NCBI GenBank assembly: GCA_021818075.1
Contig: JAKAFD010000002.1
Location: 1 to 28,689, forward strand
From: a bacterium
Lineage (GTDB): Bacteria > Patescibacteriota > Patescibacteriia > Patescibacteriales > Patescibacteriaceae
DNA length: 28,689 nt
Direction of reading: 5' to 3'
Part shown: positions 7,726-15,255 of the stretch, one piece after another
Numbering within the stretch: position 1 is the first letter of the stretch
Layout of the letters: every line of letters starts with the position of its first letter
Made by a program: the position numbers and the translations under genes
The notes under the pieces: model-generated
Told to the model about the DNA's origin: nothing
The model's database searches: none
Seen by the model: the letters and a program-made list of their open reading frames with translations, nothing else

Positions 7726-8448
7726 ATGAAAAGGTTGATAAGCAAAAAAAATGTATTAAGCGTACTCCTGCTGGGCGGTTTGGTGTTTGCTGTGGTGCAA
7801 ATCAGCCGCTCGGCCGCGCCTAACCCGGGGCACGCCTGGGCAGATATCGGCAATAGTTTAAATGATGTCTTGACCGCCGACCGGGGCGGCACCGGCCAGT
7901 CCAACTTAACCGCTAATTCACTGCTCTTGGGTAATGGCACTAATGCCGTCCAGCTGGTGGCGCCCGGCACTTCGGGCAATGTCTTAATTTCAAACGGCAG
8001 TACTTGGGCCAGCGGCGCTTCGCCGGCCGGCTTGACCGGCGCCGTAGTTTTGCTTTACAGCGATGAAACCAACTCTATTTCTCTAAACAACAACTCCAGC
8101 GAAATTGTCTTGAAAAACTGGGCAATGACTGTCACTAATACTGCTTATTCCTCTTATATTATAGAGGCAGTGGTCAATGGCAACGACCAAAATAACGCCA
8201 ACAAAAATGTTACTTTCAATTGGAACCTTAAAGAGGGCGCTAATCTGAAAAAGGCTTTTACTTGGCGATCTATTTCTATGACCACTTCCGGCATCAGGCG
8301 CGGCTTGCTCTATACCGGCACCATAAAAACCATAATTCCCAATACCATACCCAACGGCGCCAATCTGACCGTGACCGGCCAAAAAAGCAACACCCAAACC
8401 ACCATTACCATGATGGTGCATAGTTTTCGGGTTTACGGCGTTAAGTAG
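7726..8448 (+). CDS. Membrane-anchored fibre-like protein, copy 3
   Basis: The 240-residue paralogue has the N-terminal helix at about residues 9-27, PNPGHAWADIGN, DRGGTGQSNLTANSLLLGN, VAPGTSGNVLISNGSTW, the VLLYSDETNS block and SFRVYGVK at the end. Seven N-X-S/T sequons follow the helix. The spacer after it keeps a shortened form of the repeat and then runs into a terminator, so this is the end of the triplet operon. Role unknown; probably the same class of surface-exposed beta protein as copies 1 and 2. Confidence 0.75.
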   Translation: MKRLISKKNVLSVLLLGGLVFAVVQISRSAAPNPGHAWADIGNSLNDVLTADRGGTGQSNLTANSLLLGNGTNAVQLVAPGTSGNVLISNGSTWASGASPAGLTGAVVLLYSDETNSISLNNNSSEIVLKNWAMTVTNTAYSSYIIEAVVNGNDQNNANKNVTFNWNLKEGANLKKAFTWRSISMTTSGIRRGLLYTGTIKTIIPNTIPNGANLTVTGQKSNTQTTITMMVHSFRVYGVK

Positions 8449-8475
8449 ATCGCTAATACAAAACTAATAAACACT
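8449..8475 (+). repeat. Truncated spacer repeat, copy C
   Basis: The sequence after copy 3 keeps CTAAT words and an ACTAATAAACACTA stretch also found in spacer A, then switches to a terminator hairpin. It looks like the shortened end of the repeated gene-plus-spacer unit. Confidence 0.5.
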
Positions 8476-8500
8476 AGGGTTGAAACCCTGTGTTTTTTTT
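8476..8500 (+). terminator. Intrinsic terminator after the fibre-like triplet
   Basis: Stem AGGGT (8476-8480) / ACCCT (8485-8489) with a TGAA loop, extendable by CAC/GTG with one bulged base, followed by eight T (8493-8500). The element overlaps the promoter proposed at 8480-8508. Confidence 0.7.
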
Positions 8501-8508
8501 GCTAAAGT
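8480..8508 (+). promoter_or_regulatory. Promoter overlapping the terminator, for the radical SAM gene
   Basis: TTGAAA (8480-8485), 17-base spacer, TAAAGT (8503-8508) with TGC just before the -10. The expected start point falls at or within a few bases of the ATG at 8518, so the mRNA would be leaderless or nearly so. The -35 lies in the terminator loop and the T-run forms the spacer. Confidence 0.4.
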
Positions 8509-8517
8509 TTACTGATT

Positions 8518-9930
8518 ATGAGACGACTAAAAGTTTTACTGATTAAACCCTACTCTCAAGCCGACGAACTTATTCCGCCGGTTGGCTTGGGCTATCTGGC
8601 GACCGCCCTTAGAGCCAATCACGAGGTTAAAATCATTGACGGCCTTAAAGACCGGCTGACCACCGAGGACCTAACCGCCTTGCTTAAAACCGAACAGCCG
8701 GACTGCTGCTGTTTTCAAGTCTTCACTTTTCAAATACCGATAGTTAAGGAGTACTTAAACATCGCCCGCCATCTCCTGCCGCAGGCCACCTTGATTTTGG
8801 GCGGACCGCACCCCTCGGCCAACGCCGATAATATTTTCAATCTTTTTCCCACCGCCGACTTTGCTTTTAAGGGCGAGGCGGAAATCGGCTTGGCCCGCCT
8901 GCTTGATTTATTGGCCGAAGCCCAAACCGCCGACCAAACTCTGGCCGGCGTACCGGGTTTAATTTGGCGCTCGGGCGGTCAGACTGCGGTTAACGAGCAG
9001 AATTTTGTCATGAATCTGGATGACCTAGGCCTGCCGGCTTGGGATTTAATTCGGCCGGATACTTACCCCCTGGCCCCCCACGGCGGTTTTTTCAAAAATT
9101 ATCCCATTGCGCCGATTATCATTACCCGCGGCTGTCCTTACAACTGCACTTATTGCGCCGGCTATCTAATCGGCGGCCATCGCCTTAGATTTAGAAGTGC
9201 CGACAATGTAATGAGCGAAATTAAACTGCTTTATAATAATTACGGCATCAGAGAAATTCACATTGAAGACGACAATTTCACTTTTAACAAAAATTTTGTT
9301 AAAGAGTTTTGCCAAAAATTAAAAGACAGCCGGCTTGGTATCACTTGGACTTGCCCCAATGGCGTACGGCTGGACAGCCTGGACGAAGAGATATTGCTGA
9401 CCATGAAAGACGCCGGCCTGTACAGTATTTCCGTGGGCGTAGAATCCGGTTCGGATAAAATCTTGCGCGACATGAAAAAAAGCCTGACTGTCCAAACTAT
9501 TAAAGACAAAATTGCTTTAATTAAACGCTGCGGCCTGGAAGTGGTCGGGTTTTTCATTATCGGTTATCCCACTGATACCCGGCAAACCATTAAGGAAACT
9601 ATCCGGCTGGCCTGTTCCCTGCCCTTAAAAAGAGCGGGGTTTTCCTTATTCAAACCATTTCCCGGCACCGCCATTGCCAATGAACTGATACTTAAAGGCG
9701 ATATCCAACCTATGTCCGAAGAGGCCTGGGCCAAATTTATTTTGGCTGATGCGGTTTACGCGCCGCCGGGCTTTACCTTGCCAGATATGAAACGGTGGCG
9801 CCAGCGAGCTATTATTAGTTTTTATTTACGGCCAAAAATTATCTGGCAATTTTTGAGCGAAATAAAAAACTTCAATCACTTGAAGTTGGTCTTAAAAAGA
9901 ATTTATAGCTGGCTCCTTAGAGCTAAATGA
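8518..9930 (+). CDS. B12-binding-domain radical SAM enzyme (BchE-like family)
   Basis: The 470-residue protein starts with a cobalamin-binding-type Rossmann domain (about 1-135: KVLLIKPY, PPVGLGYLA, LGGPHPS at 94-100, FKGEAE at 117-122) and continues with a radical SAM barrel bearing CPYNCTYC (C206, C210, C213), the CxxxCxxC ligand set of the 4Fe-4S cluster. A GVESG motif and an IIGYPTDT strand follow. The DxHxxG cobalamin motif is not evident, as in many members, so B12 use cannot be assumed. Members methylate or rearrange lipids, sugars or tetrapyrroles; the substrate here is unknown. It stands alone, convergent with murF, and has no Shine-Dalgarno. Confidence 0.85.
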   Translation: MRRLKVLLIKPYSQADELIPPVGLGYLATALRANHEVKIIDGLKDRLTTEDLTALLKTEQPDCCCFQVFTFQIPIVKEYLNIARHLLPQATLILGGPHPSANADNIFNLFPTADFAFKGEAEIGLARLLDLLAEAQTADQTLAGVPGLIWRSGGQTAVNEQNFVMNLDDLGLPAWDLIRPDTYPLAPHGGFFKNYPIAPIIITRGCPYNCTYCAGYLIGGHRLRFRSADNVMSEIKLLYNNYGIREIHIEDDNFTFNKNFVKEFCQKLKDSRLGITWTCPNGVRLDSLDEEILLTMKDAGLYSISVGVESGSDKILRDMKKSLTVQTIKDKIALIKRCGLEVVGFFIIGYPTDTRQTIKETIRLACSLPLKRAGFSLFKPFPGTAIANELILKGDIQPMSEEAWAKFILADAVYAPPGFTLPDMKRWRQRAIISFYLRPKIIWQFLSEIKNFNHLKLVLKRIYSWLLRAK

Positions 9931-9949
9931 GCTGTAAGCTAACAGCTAA

Positions 9950-9991
9950 GGCTAATGGCTAATGGCTAATGGCTAATGGCTAATGGCTAAT
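9950..9991. repeat. Tandem heptamer repeat GGCTAAT x6
   Basis: Six perfect head-to-tail copies of GGCTAAT fill the gap between the convergent radical SAM and murF genes; the last copy covers the murF stop codon (9987-9989). Just before it, GCTGT (9931-9935) and ACAGC (9942-9946) can form a small hairpin. It may vary in copy number by slippage. Confidence 0.9.
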
Positions 9992-11279
9992 TTTCCCAGT
10001 CCGGTCCCTGCCGCACCAAAAGCTCTGCAGCGCGCTCGGGCTCAGTCAACAAACCTTTAACGATTTTTTCCATGCGCATGCCCTGTGAACCTTTGACTAA
10101 AACAATATCACCCGGCTCCAGGCGTTCGCTTAAATAATCAATAATTTCCCGGTGATGGCTAAAGTGCTGCATCGCCTCTTCCGCCATACCGGCTTGGCGC
10201 GCGCCAATGCCGATATACAGCGCTTCCTGGCCTAAGGTTAACAACTGGGCTTTTTTTATTTTAGCCACGATTTGACCAGTTTCTAAATGGCCGGTTTCGC
10301 TAGCTTCACCCAGCTCCAGCATATCCGCCAGCACTACCCATTTCTTTTTACCTCGTTTTAAATTCATCTCGTTTAAAATTTCCAAAGCCGCGGCTGTTGA
10401 TTGCGGCGCCGCGTTGTAAGTGTCGTCTATAATGATAGAGCCGTTAATACCGGGCAATAAATTCATCCGTCCCGGCGGCGGCGTAAAATCTCCCAAAGCA
10501 ATCGCCATATCCACCGGATTAAGGTCATAGGTTAAACCGACGGCAAAACCGGCTAAAGCCGCCGACACCGCCGCCCGGCTGATAGCCCGCGGCAACAGCA
10601 CCGGAATATAGGCTTCCTTATAAGCAATTTTAAAACTGATGCCCAACAGTTCGTCTTCAGCGTCCTCCTCTTGAAATTTAAAAATCAAATTTGTGCCCCG
10701 CACCTCAGCTGCTTCGTCCAGGCCGTAAGTGATAATCCGGCTTTTGATTTCATCCAAAACTTCACGGCTGCGTTCGCTATCCCAGTTAATAACCGCCCAG
10801 CCGGATTTATCCAGCCGGTCAAAAATTTTCTTTTTCTCCGCCGCCAGCTTGTTTAAGCTGCCAAAATTTTCCAAATGCGACAAACCGATCATGGTCAGCA
10901 CCGCCACCCGCGGCTTGATAATTTTATTAAGATAATCCATATCGCCCGGTCTGTCCACGCCCATTTCCAAAATTAAAATTTGCGGATAATGTCGGTCGGT
11001 GATTATTAATAATTTAACCGCACCGGCCAGTACTTTCAGCCAGCCCCAAACCGACCGACCGGGCGCCATGGCGCCAATAATGGTTAAAGGCAAACCAAAT
11101 TCGTTATTATAATTCTTAATATTGGAACGCAGGCTGAATTTAGTCGCTAAAACCGTGGCAATCGCCTCTTTGGCGCTGGTTTTGCCAATGCTGCCGGTGA
11201 TGCCCACTATTTCCGGACGATATTTGGCCAGAATCAGCTTGGCCAGTAATTTTAAAATTAATTGAATAATATTCTTCAT
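9987..11279 (-). CDS. murF: MurF-like UDP-MurNAc-tripeptide:D-Ala-D-Ala ligase lacking the N-terminal domain
   Basis: The 430-residue protein is a Mur ligase. It would add D-Ala-D-Ala to the peptidoglycan precursor using ATP in the cytoplasm. The P-loop GITGSIGKTS sits at residues 26-35, followed by NNEFGLPLT, LEMG, HLENFGS, the DDTYNAAPQS block and a C-terminal GSQGMRMEK stretch, all MurF hallmarks. Usual MurF (about 450 residues) has a roughly 80-residue substrate-binding domain before the P-loop; here only a short hydrophobic or amphipathic segment (residues 1-22) precedes it. It is the last gene of the mraZ-rsmH-ftsL-ftsI-murF cluster, 61 bases after ftsI. It could be another Mur-type ligase, but the conserved blocks and context fit MurF best. 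Confidence 0.85.
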   Translation of the reverse strand: MKNIIQLILKLLAKLILAKYRPEIVGITGSIGKTSAKEAIATVLATKFSLRSNIKNYNNEFGLPLTIIGAMAPGRSVWGWLKVLAGAVKLLIITDRHYPQILILEMGVDRPGDMDYLNKIIKPRVAVLTMIGLSHLENFGSLNKLAAEKKKIFDRLDKSGWAVINWDSERSREVLDEIKSRIITYGLDEAAEVRGTNLIFKFQEEDAEDELLGISFKIAYKEAYIPVLLPRAISRAAVSAALAGFAVGLTYDLNPVDMAIALGDFTPPPGRMNLLPGINGSIIIDDTYNAAPQSTAAALEILNEMNLKRGKKKWVVLADMLELGEASETGHLETGQIVAKIKKAQLLTLGQEALYIGIGARQAGMAEEAMQHFSHHREIIDYLSERLEPGDIVLVKGSQGMRMEKIVKGLLTEPERAAELLVRQGPDWEN

Positions 11280-11301
11280 AGGTCGTTAATGGTAGGGCTA
11301 T

Positions 11302-11330
11302 AGTTTAGGCTAAAAATAAGAAAAAATCAA
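11302..11330 (-). promoter_or_regulatory. Possible internal promoter for murF
   Basis: On the minus strand TTGATT (11325-11330) and TAAACT (11302-11307) have a 17-base spacer, in the longest gap of the wall cluster. Both boxes match only four of six consensus positions, so this is tentative. Confidence 0.3.
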
Positions 11331-11340
11331 GGCCGGCCGA

Positions 11341-13431
11341 CTACCGTGTTTTGGGGATTTGTAAATAATTTACTAAAAATTCAATGACTTCGTGAGCCAG
11401 GGGTACGGCCGTAGACTCGGCATACTCAAAGCCCCGGGGGTTATTCAACCGGACCAGGACCACAAACTGCGGCTCAGCCACCGGGCCATAACCGATAAAG
11501 GTATGATTATATTTGCCTTCGGCATAACCCTTTTTGCCGGCTTCCGTTACCTGAGCGGTGCCAGTCTTGCCGGCGATATAATAACCGGCCACCTGCGCCC
11601 GTTTGGAATGGCCGTTTTCCACCACATTAACCAGCATACTGCTGATAAGGTCGGCGGTCTCAGGTTTAATAACTTGTTTTAAAACTTGCGGCTGACTGTC
11701 CACTACTTTATTGTTTGGATTGCCAAAACAACGAACCTCCTTAACCACATACGGTTTCATCAATTTGCCGCCATTAGCCAAGGCGCCGTAAGCCATGGCC
11801 ATTTGCAAAGGGGTGACGGCAATACCCTGACCGAAAGAAGCGGTGGCCGCGGAAATCGGTTTAATGTTTCTAGCCAGCAGGCCGGAAATATCGCCCGGCG
11901 ACTCGCCCTCCAGCTCCAAGCCGGTTTTGGCTCCGAAACCGAAATTCTTAACATAATCGGTAAAAACTTCCGGGCCGATACTTTTCATGGCAAAAATGGC
12001 GCCGGTATTTAACGACTTTTCCAGCACCTGAATCATGTTAGTCGGACCGTGGCCGCCGGCGGTATCAAAATCGGAATTTTTAATGGGTTTAGACCAGCCG
12101 GTAATCATTATTTGCCCCGGGTCATTATAAGTCGTCTGCGGCGTAACCGCGCCCTTGTCTAAAGCCGCGGCCATGGTAACGGCTTTAAATACCGAGCCCG
12201 GTTCGTACTGGTCAAAAATTACCGCATTATTAAAAATTGTATTATCTTTAACCTCGTTATACTTATTGGGGTCAAAATCCGGCCAAGAACTCATGGCTAA
12301 GATTTCTCCGGTTTGCGGCTTAAGCACTAAAATGCTAGCGCTGTCCGGCCGGTACTTATCCATGCCTTGACGCAAAGTCTTGTCAATGAAAAATTGGATG
12401 GAGCGGTCAATGGTTAAAACCAAATCGCAGCCATCCTGTTTGTCTTTATATTCTTGCTCCTGGGCAATCACCAGGCCGCCGGCGCCTTTTTCTGATTTTA
12501 AGGAACCGGTTTTGCCGAACAATTCTTCGTCAAAAAAGCCCTCCAAACCGTAATTGCCGTGTTTGCCCAATTGGCCGTGCCGTTCGCTTTGGTCAAAGGC
12601 CGTAAAGCCCAGCAGGTGCGCCGCCACATTATTTTCCGAATAACTGCGATACGATTCAGGGACATAACCAATGCCTGCTACCGGCAAATCCCGCCCGGTT
12701 TGTCGGTTAATCATGCGGCCGTTCTTTATTTCCAAATCATCGGCCGTTAAACCGTTGGCCTGGTTGGTCAAGGCCAGCAGGGCCAAATGGAATTGCTTGG
12801 CGGTAGCTGTTTCCACCTTTTTGGCCAAAGCTTCATAGGGGTCGCCCACTCGCTCAAAAATTTTTTGATATTCGTCCAAAATCGCCTGTCGGCGTTCTTG
12901 TATCATCTCGGCGCGCCGCTTGGCTTTAGCCTCCAGATAAACCGGGTCAACTAAAAAAGCCTGATGGTCGGTTTTAAGGGCCGCCTCCTTGGCGGATCGC
13001 TCTTCGGCCGGTAAATCTTTAACTGTCGCCAAATCACGATTTAATCTGTCGGCTTCCTGCGCCAGCAATGCTTCATCAACTTCCTTGGTTACGAAAGGCG
13101 CCTTAAAAAATTCATATAACTTATCTTTAATCAGTTCGGCTTGCTTGACTTCAGCCGGCACGGCATAAATCAACACATAATCTTTATTAGTGGCCAAAGG
13201 GTAAAGCGAGCCGTCTTTATCTTGAATAAAAATTTTGCCGCGGCTTGGTTCCAGTTCAGCGTAAAATTCATGCTGATTGGCGGCAGTCGCTAAATAAGCG
13301 CCATGCCGGATAATTTGCACAAAAAATAACCGCGCCGTCAAGCCGACTATTAACAATAAAACGAGCACCGCCAACCAGGTTAGGCGCCGCTCCTCATTTC
13401 CCCGTCTGCGACCAAGTTTCCAGGGTTTCAT
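11341..13431 (-). CDS. ftsI: Class B penicillin-binding protein, FtsI/PBP2-like transpeptidase
   Basis: The 696-residue protein has one membrane helix (about residues 18-38), a PBP dimerisation domain and a transpeptidase domain. The catalytic SxxK is SVFK at 413-416, the SxN motif is SLN at 473-475 and the KTGT box is at 622-625, so the enzyme should cross-link peptidoglycan at the division septum. An unusually charged, helix-rich stretch of about 120 residues (about 95-215, rich in K/E/A/R) is inserted into the N-terminal domain; this is longer than in typical FtsI (about 590 residues). It lies 12 bases after the ftsL-like gene and upstream of murF, the classic dcw position. No PASTA domains are seen. 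Confidence 0.9.
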   Translation of the reverse strand: MKPWKLGRRRGNEERRLTWLAVLVLLLIVGLTARLFFVQIIRHGAYLATAANQHEFYAELEPSRGKIFIQDKDGSLYPLATNKDYVLIYAVPAEVKQAELIKDKLYEFFKAPFVTKEVDEALLAQEADRLNRDLATVKDLPAEERSAKEAALKTDHQAFLVDPVYLEAKAKRRAEMIQERRQAILDEYQKIFERVGDPYEALAKKVETATAKQFHLALLALTNQANGLTADDLEIKNGRMINRQTGRDLPVAGIGYVPESYRSYSENNVAAHLLGFTAFDQSERHGQLGKHGNYGLEGFFDEELFGKTGSLKSEKGAGGLVIAQEQEYKDKQDGCDLVLTIDRSIQFFIDKTLRQGMDKYRPDSASILVLKPQTGEILAMSSWPDFDPNKYNEVKDNTIFNNAVIFDQYEPGSVFKAVTMAAALDKGAVTPQTTYNDPGQIMITGWSKPIKNSDFDTAGGHGPTNMIQVLEKSLNTGAIFAMKSIGPEVFTDYVKNFGFGAKTGLELEGESPGDISGLLARNIKPISAATASFGQGIAVTPLQMAMAYGALANGGKLMKPYVVKEVRCFGNPNNKVVDSQPQVLKQVIKPETADLISSMLVNVVENGHSKRAQVAGYYIAGKTGTAQVTEAGKKGYAEGKYNHTFIGYGPVAEPQFVVLVRLNNPRGFEYAESTAVPLAHEVIEFLVNYLQIPKTR

Positions 13432-13443
13432 ACTGCTGCAAGA

Positions 13444-13794
13444 TTATCGTTTGGCAAAAAGTTGATTATTAACCGGCAAATATTTGACTATGGTAGCCGG
13501 CACGAATTTCAATTCGCCGCTTCTTTGGCTCAAGCGCTGATAGGAACTTAAATCCGTGGTTTTAACTTCCAGTTCTTTATTCTGCCAGGTTAATTCGCTG
13601 ACTTTGGTTTTTAAATCTTTCAAAACAAAACTTTTAACCGCCAAATCGTTATTACCAATCAAATAAACCACGAAGCTGACAATAATGCCAACCACTAAAA
13701 AACGGTTGACGGCGCGCAAGTTGATTTGCCAACCGGTGCGGGAATGGGCCTGGCTTATTAAATATTGATTGGTTAGGGCGTTAGCTTGATACAT
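13444..13794 (-). CDS. ftsL: FtsL-like small division membrane protein
   Basis: The 116-residue protein has a short cytoplasmic N-terminus, one membrane helix at about residues 32-47 (FLVVGIIVSFVVYLIG) and an extracellular helix at about 55-85 with heptad-like spacing (LKDLKTKVSELTWQNKELEV). That is the FtsL/DivIC layout. FtsL is poorly conserved in sequence, so the assignment rests on topology and on the position between rsmH (9 bases) and ftsI (12 bases), where ftsL sits in dcw clusters. It would stabilise FtsI at the septum. Confidence 0.65.
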   Translation of the reverse strand: MYQANALTNQYLISQAHSRTGWQINLRAVNRFLVVGIIVSFVVYLIGNNDLAVKSFVLKDLKTKVSELTWQNKELEVKTTDLSSYQRLSQRSGELKFVPATIVKYLPVNNQLFAKR

Positions 13795-13803
13795 AGAAAG
13801 TTA

Positions 13804-14742
13804 TTAGCTTTTAATTTTTAGTTTCTCTGCGGCGCGAAGTTTGGCGCTGCGGGCGCGAGGATTATTTTTTATTTCCGGGACCCCGGGTGTTAGCGGTTTG
13901 GCGGTTAAGATTTTCAGCCGCCGTTTATGATCGCAGATGCAAACCGGCACGGCGGGCGGACAGAGACAATCTTTAGCTTCGTTGCGGAAAAAATTTTTAA
14001 CGATGCGGTCTTCCAAGCTGTGAAAACTGACAACCACCAATCTGCCGCCGGGTTTTAACAAGCGTAAGGCTTGCGGCAAAACGGCTTGTAAATTAGCTAA
14101 TTCATCATTAGTGGCGATGCGTAAGGCTTGGAAAGTTCTGGTCGCCCAATGAATTTTGCCGTTTCTTTTGGCGGCTGCCGGCAGACCGCGGCCGATAGCT
14201 TCTAGAAGCTGGCTGGTGGTCGCGAGCGGCCGCGCCGCGACTATTTGGCGGGCAATACTTCTGGCAAAACGCTCTTCGCCGTAATTTTTTAAAATAGCGG
14301 CTAAGTCTTCGGCCCTAAACCTGTTAATGATGACCTCTGTTTTTTCCTTTGCCTGGTTACCGAAGGCCATATTAAGCGGCGCTTCACGCAGGAAAGAAAA
14401 ACCCCTCCTTGGGTCATCCAGTTGGGCCGAAGACAAGCCTAAGTCCAAAACTATGCCATCAACGTTTTTAAATTGTGCGGGAACCAAATCCATCAACTCG
14501 CCGAAACTTCCTTGAATCAACTTAATGTTATTTAAACCTGTCTGTTTGATAATGTCTGCGGCATTGGCAATGGCCAGTTCGTCTAAATCAATCGCCAAAA
14601 CCTTGCCTGTTTGTCCAACTCGTTTTGCTAGTTCAAAGGTATAACCGCCGCCGCCCAAAGTACCGTCAATAAATTTTTGTCCGGCGCGCGGCGCCAAGAT
14701 TGCCATCACCTCCTTGAGCATTACCGGCACATGGTGATACAT
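13804..14742 (-). CDS. rsmH: 16S rRNA (cytosine-1402-N4)-methyltransferase RsmH
   Basis: The 312-residue enzyme of normal family length methylates N4 of C1402 in 16S rRNA using SAM. Diagnostic blocks: YHHVPVMLKEVMAIL at the N-terminus, the SAM-binding FIDGTLGGGGYT, DGIVLDLGLSSAQLDDPRRG, a TRTFQALRIATNDELANL helix region, VVVSFHSLEDRIVKNFF and the C-terminal NPRARSAKLRAAEK. It starts 4 bases after the mraZ stop, so it is translated from the mraZ transcript. Confidence 0.95.
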   Translation of the reverse strand: MYHHVPVMLKEVMAILAPRAGQKFIDGTLGGGGYTFELAKRVGQTGKVLAIDLDELAIANAADIIKQTGLNNIKLIQGSFGELMDLVPAQFKNVDGIVLDLGLSSAQLDDPRRGFSFLREAPLNMAFGNQAKEKTEVIINRFRAEDLAAILKNYGEERFARSIARQIVAARPLATTSQLLEAIGRGLPAAAKRNGKIHWATRTFQALRIATNDELANLQAVLPQALRLLKPGGRLVVVSFHSLEDRIVKNFFRNEAKDCLCPPAVPVCICDHKRRLKILTAKPLTPGVPEIKNNPRARSAKLRAAEKLKIKS

Positions 14743-14746
14743 AAAA

Positions 14747-15184
14747 CTATTTGTCCAAAGTTACTCCCTCCAGCGCTTCGGCGATTGAATTACTGTCTTT
14801 TTCCATTTTTTGCTTATAACTTGACCAAGCCGTCTCGTCCCAAATTTCCAAACGATTATACAAACCAGCGATAACTACTTTCTTTTTTAAATTAGCAAAG
14901 GAGCGTAGATACTCCGGCAAATTAAGGCGGCCTTGAGAGTCAAAATCCAGGTCCATAGCTCCGGCTAAGAAATGCCGGGCTAAAGCGCGGTCATTGGCTT
15001 TATTAAAAGGCAAAGCCGCTAATCGGCCGGCAATCGCCGCCCACTCTTTTTTAGTGTATAAAAACAAGCAATTATCCAAACCCTTAGTTACCACGCCGCC
15101 GTTCTTAAGCCAGGCCCTGAATTTAGCCGGAATAGCCAAACGGCCCTTGTCGTCTAACGCGTGTCGGTATTCGCCAATAAACAT
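14747..15184 (-). CDS. mraZ: Transcriptional regulator MraZ
   Basis: The 145-residue protein has two SpoVT/AbrB-type MraZ repeats: MFIGEYRHALDDKGRLAIPA at the N-terminus and a second one with LDFDSQGRLNLPEYLRSFA. MraZ forms a ring-shaped oligomer that binds repeats in its own promoter and controls the division cluster (known from E. coli and Mycoplasma). I chose ATG at 15184 over the GTG at 15196 because MFIGEY is the family's normal start and because the upstream codons lie inside the predicted operator. It is first gene of the rsmH-ftsL-ftsI-murF cluster; boxes at 15191-15226 suggest autoregulation. Confidence 0.92.
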   Translation of the reverse strand: MFIGEYRHALDDKGRLAIPAKFRAWLKNGGVVTKGLDNCLFLYTKKEWAAIAGRLAALPFNKANDRALARHFLAGAMDLDFDSQGRLNLPEYLRSFANLKKKVVIAGLYNRLEIWDETAWSSYKQKMEKDSNSIAEALEGVTLDK

Positions 15185-15190
15185 AATTTT

Positions 15191-15226
15191 CACCACTTTT
15201 CACCACTTAAATACATTATACCCCAC
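15191..15226 (-). promoter_or_regulatory. MraZ-box operator (three phased GTGGKG repeats)
   Basis: The minus strand carries GTGGGG (15221-15226), GTGGTG (15201-15206) and GTGGTG (15191-15196), starting 20 and 10 bases apart, so all lie on one helix face. E. coli MraZ binds TGGGN repeats with 5-base spacers, the same 10-base period. One box sits between -35 and -10, two cover the leader down to the start codon. The last box could also act as a weak ribosome site. Confidence 0.7.
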
Positions 15227-15244
15227 TAGACTTAACTCCGTCAA
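15215..15244 (-). promoter_or_regulatory. mraZ (dcw cluster) promoter
   Basis: On the minus strand TTGACG (15239-15244), an 18-base spacer and TATAAT (15215-15220). The predicted start lies near 15208, giving a leader of about 24 bases before ATG at 15184. Confidence 0.7.
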
Positions 15245-15255
15245 CATTTTTATAC

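Noticed and set aside
9950..9991. CRISPR or integron array
   Set aside because: The unit is 7 bases with no spacers, so it is a simple tandem repeat.
15185..15196. GTG start of mraZ at 15196
   Set aside because: It adds four residues not found in the family and lies within a MraZ box; ATG at 15184 gives the standard MFIGEY start.
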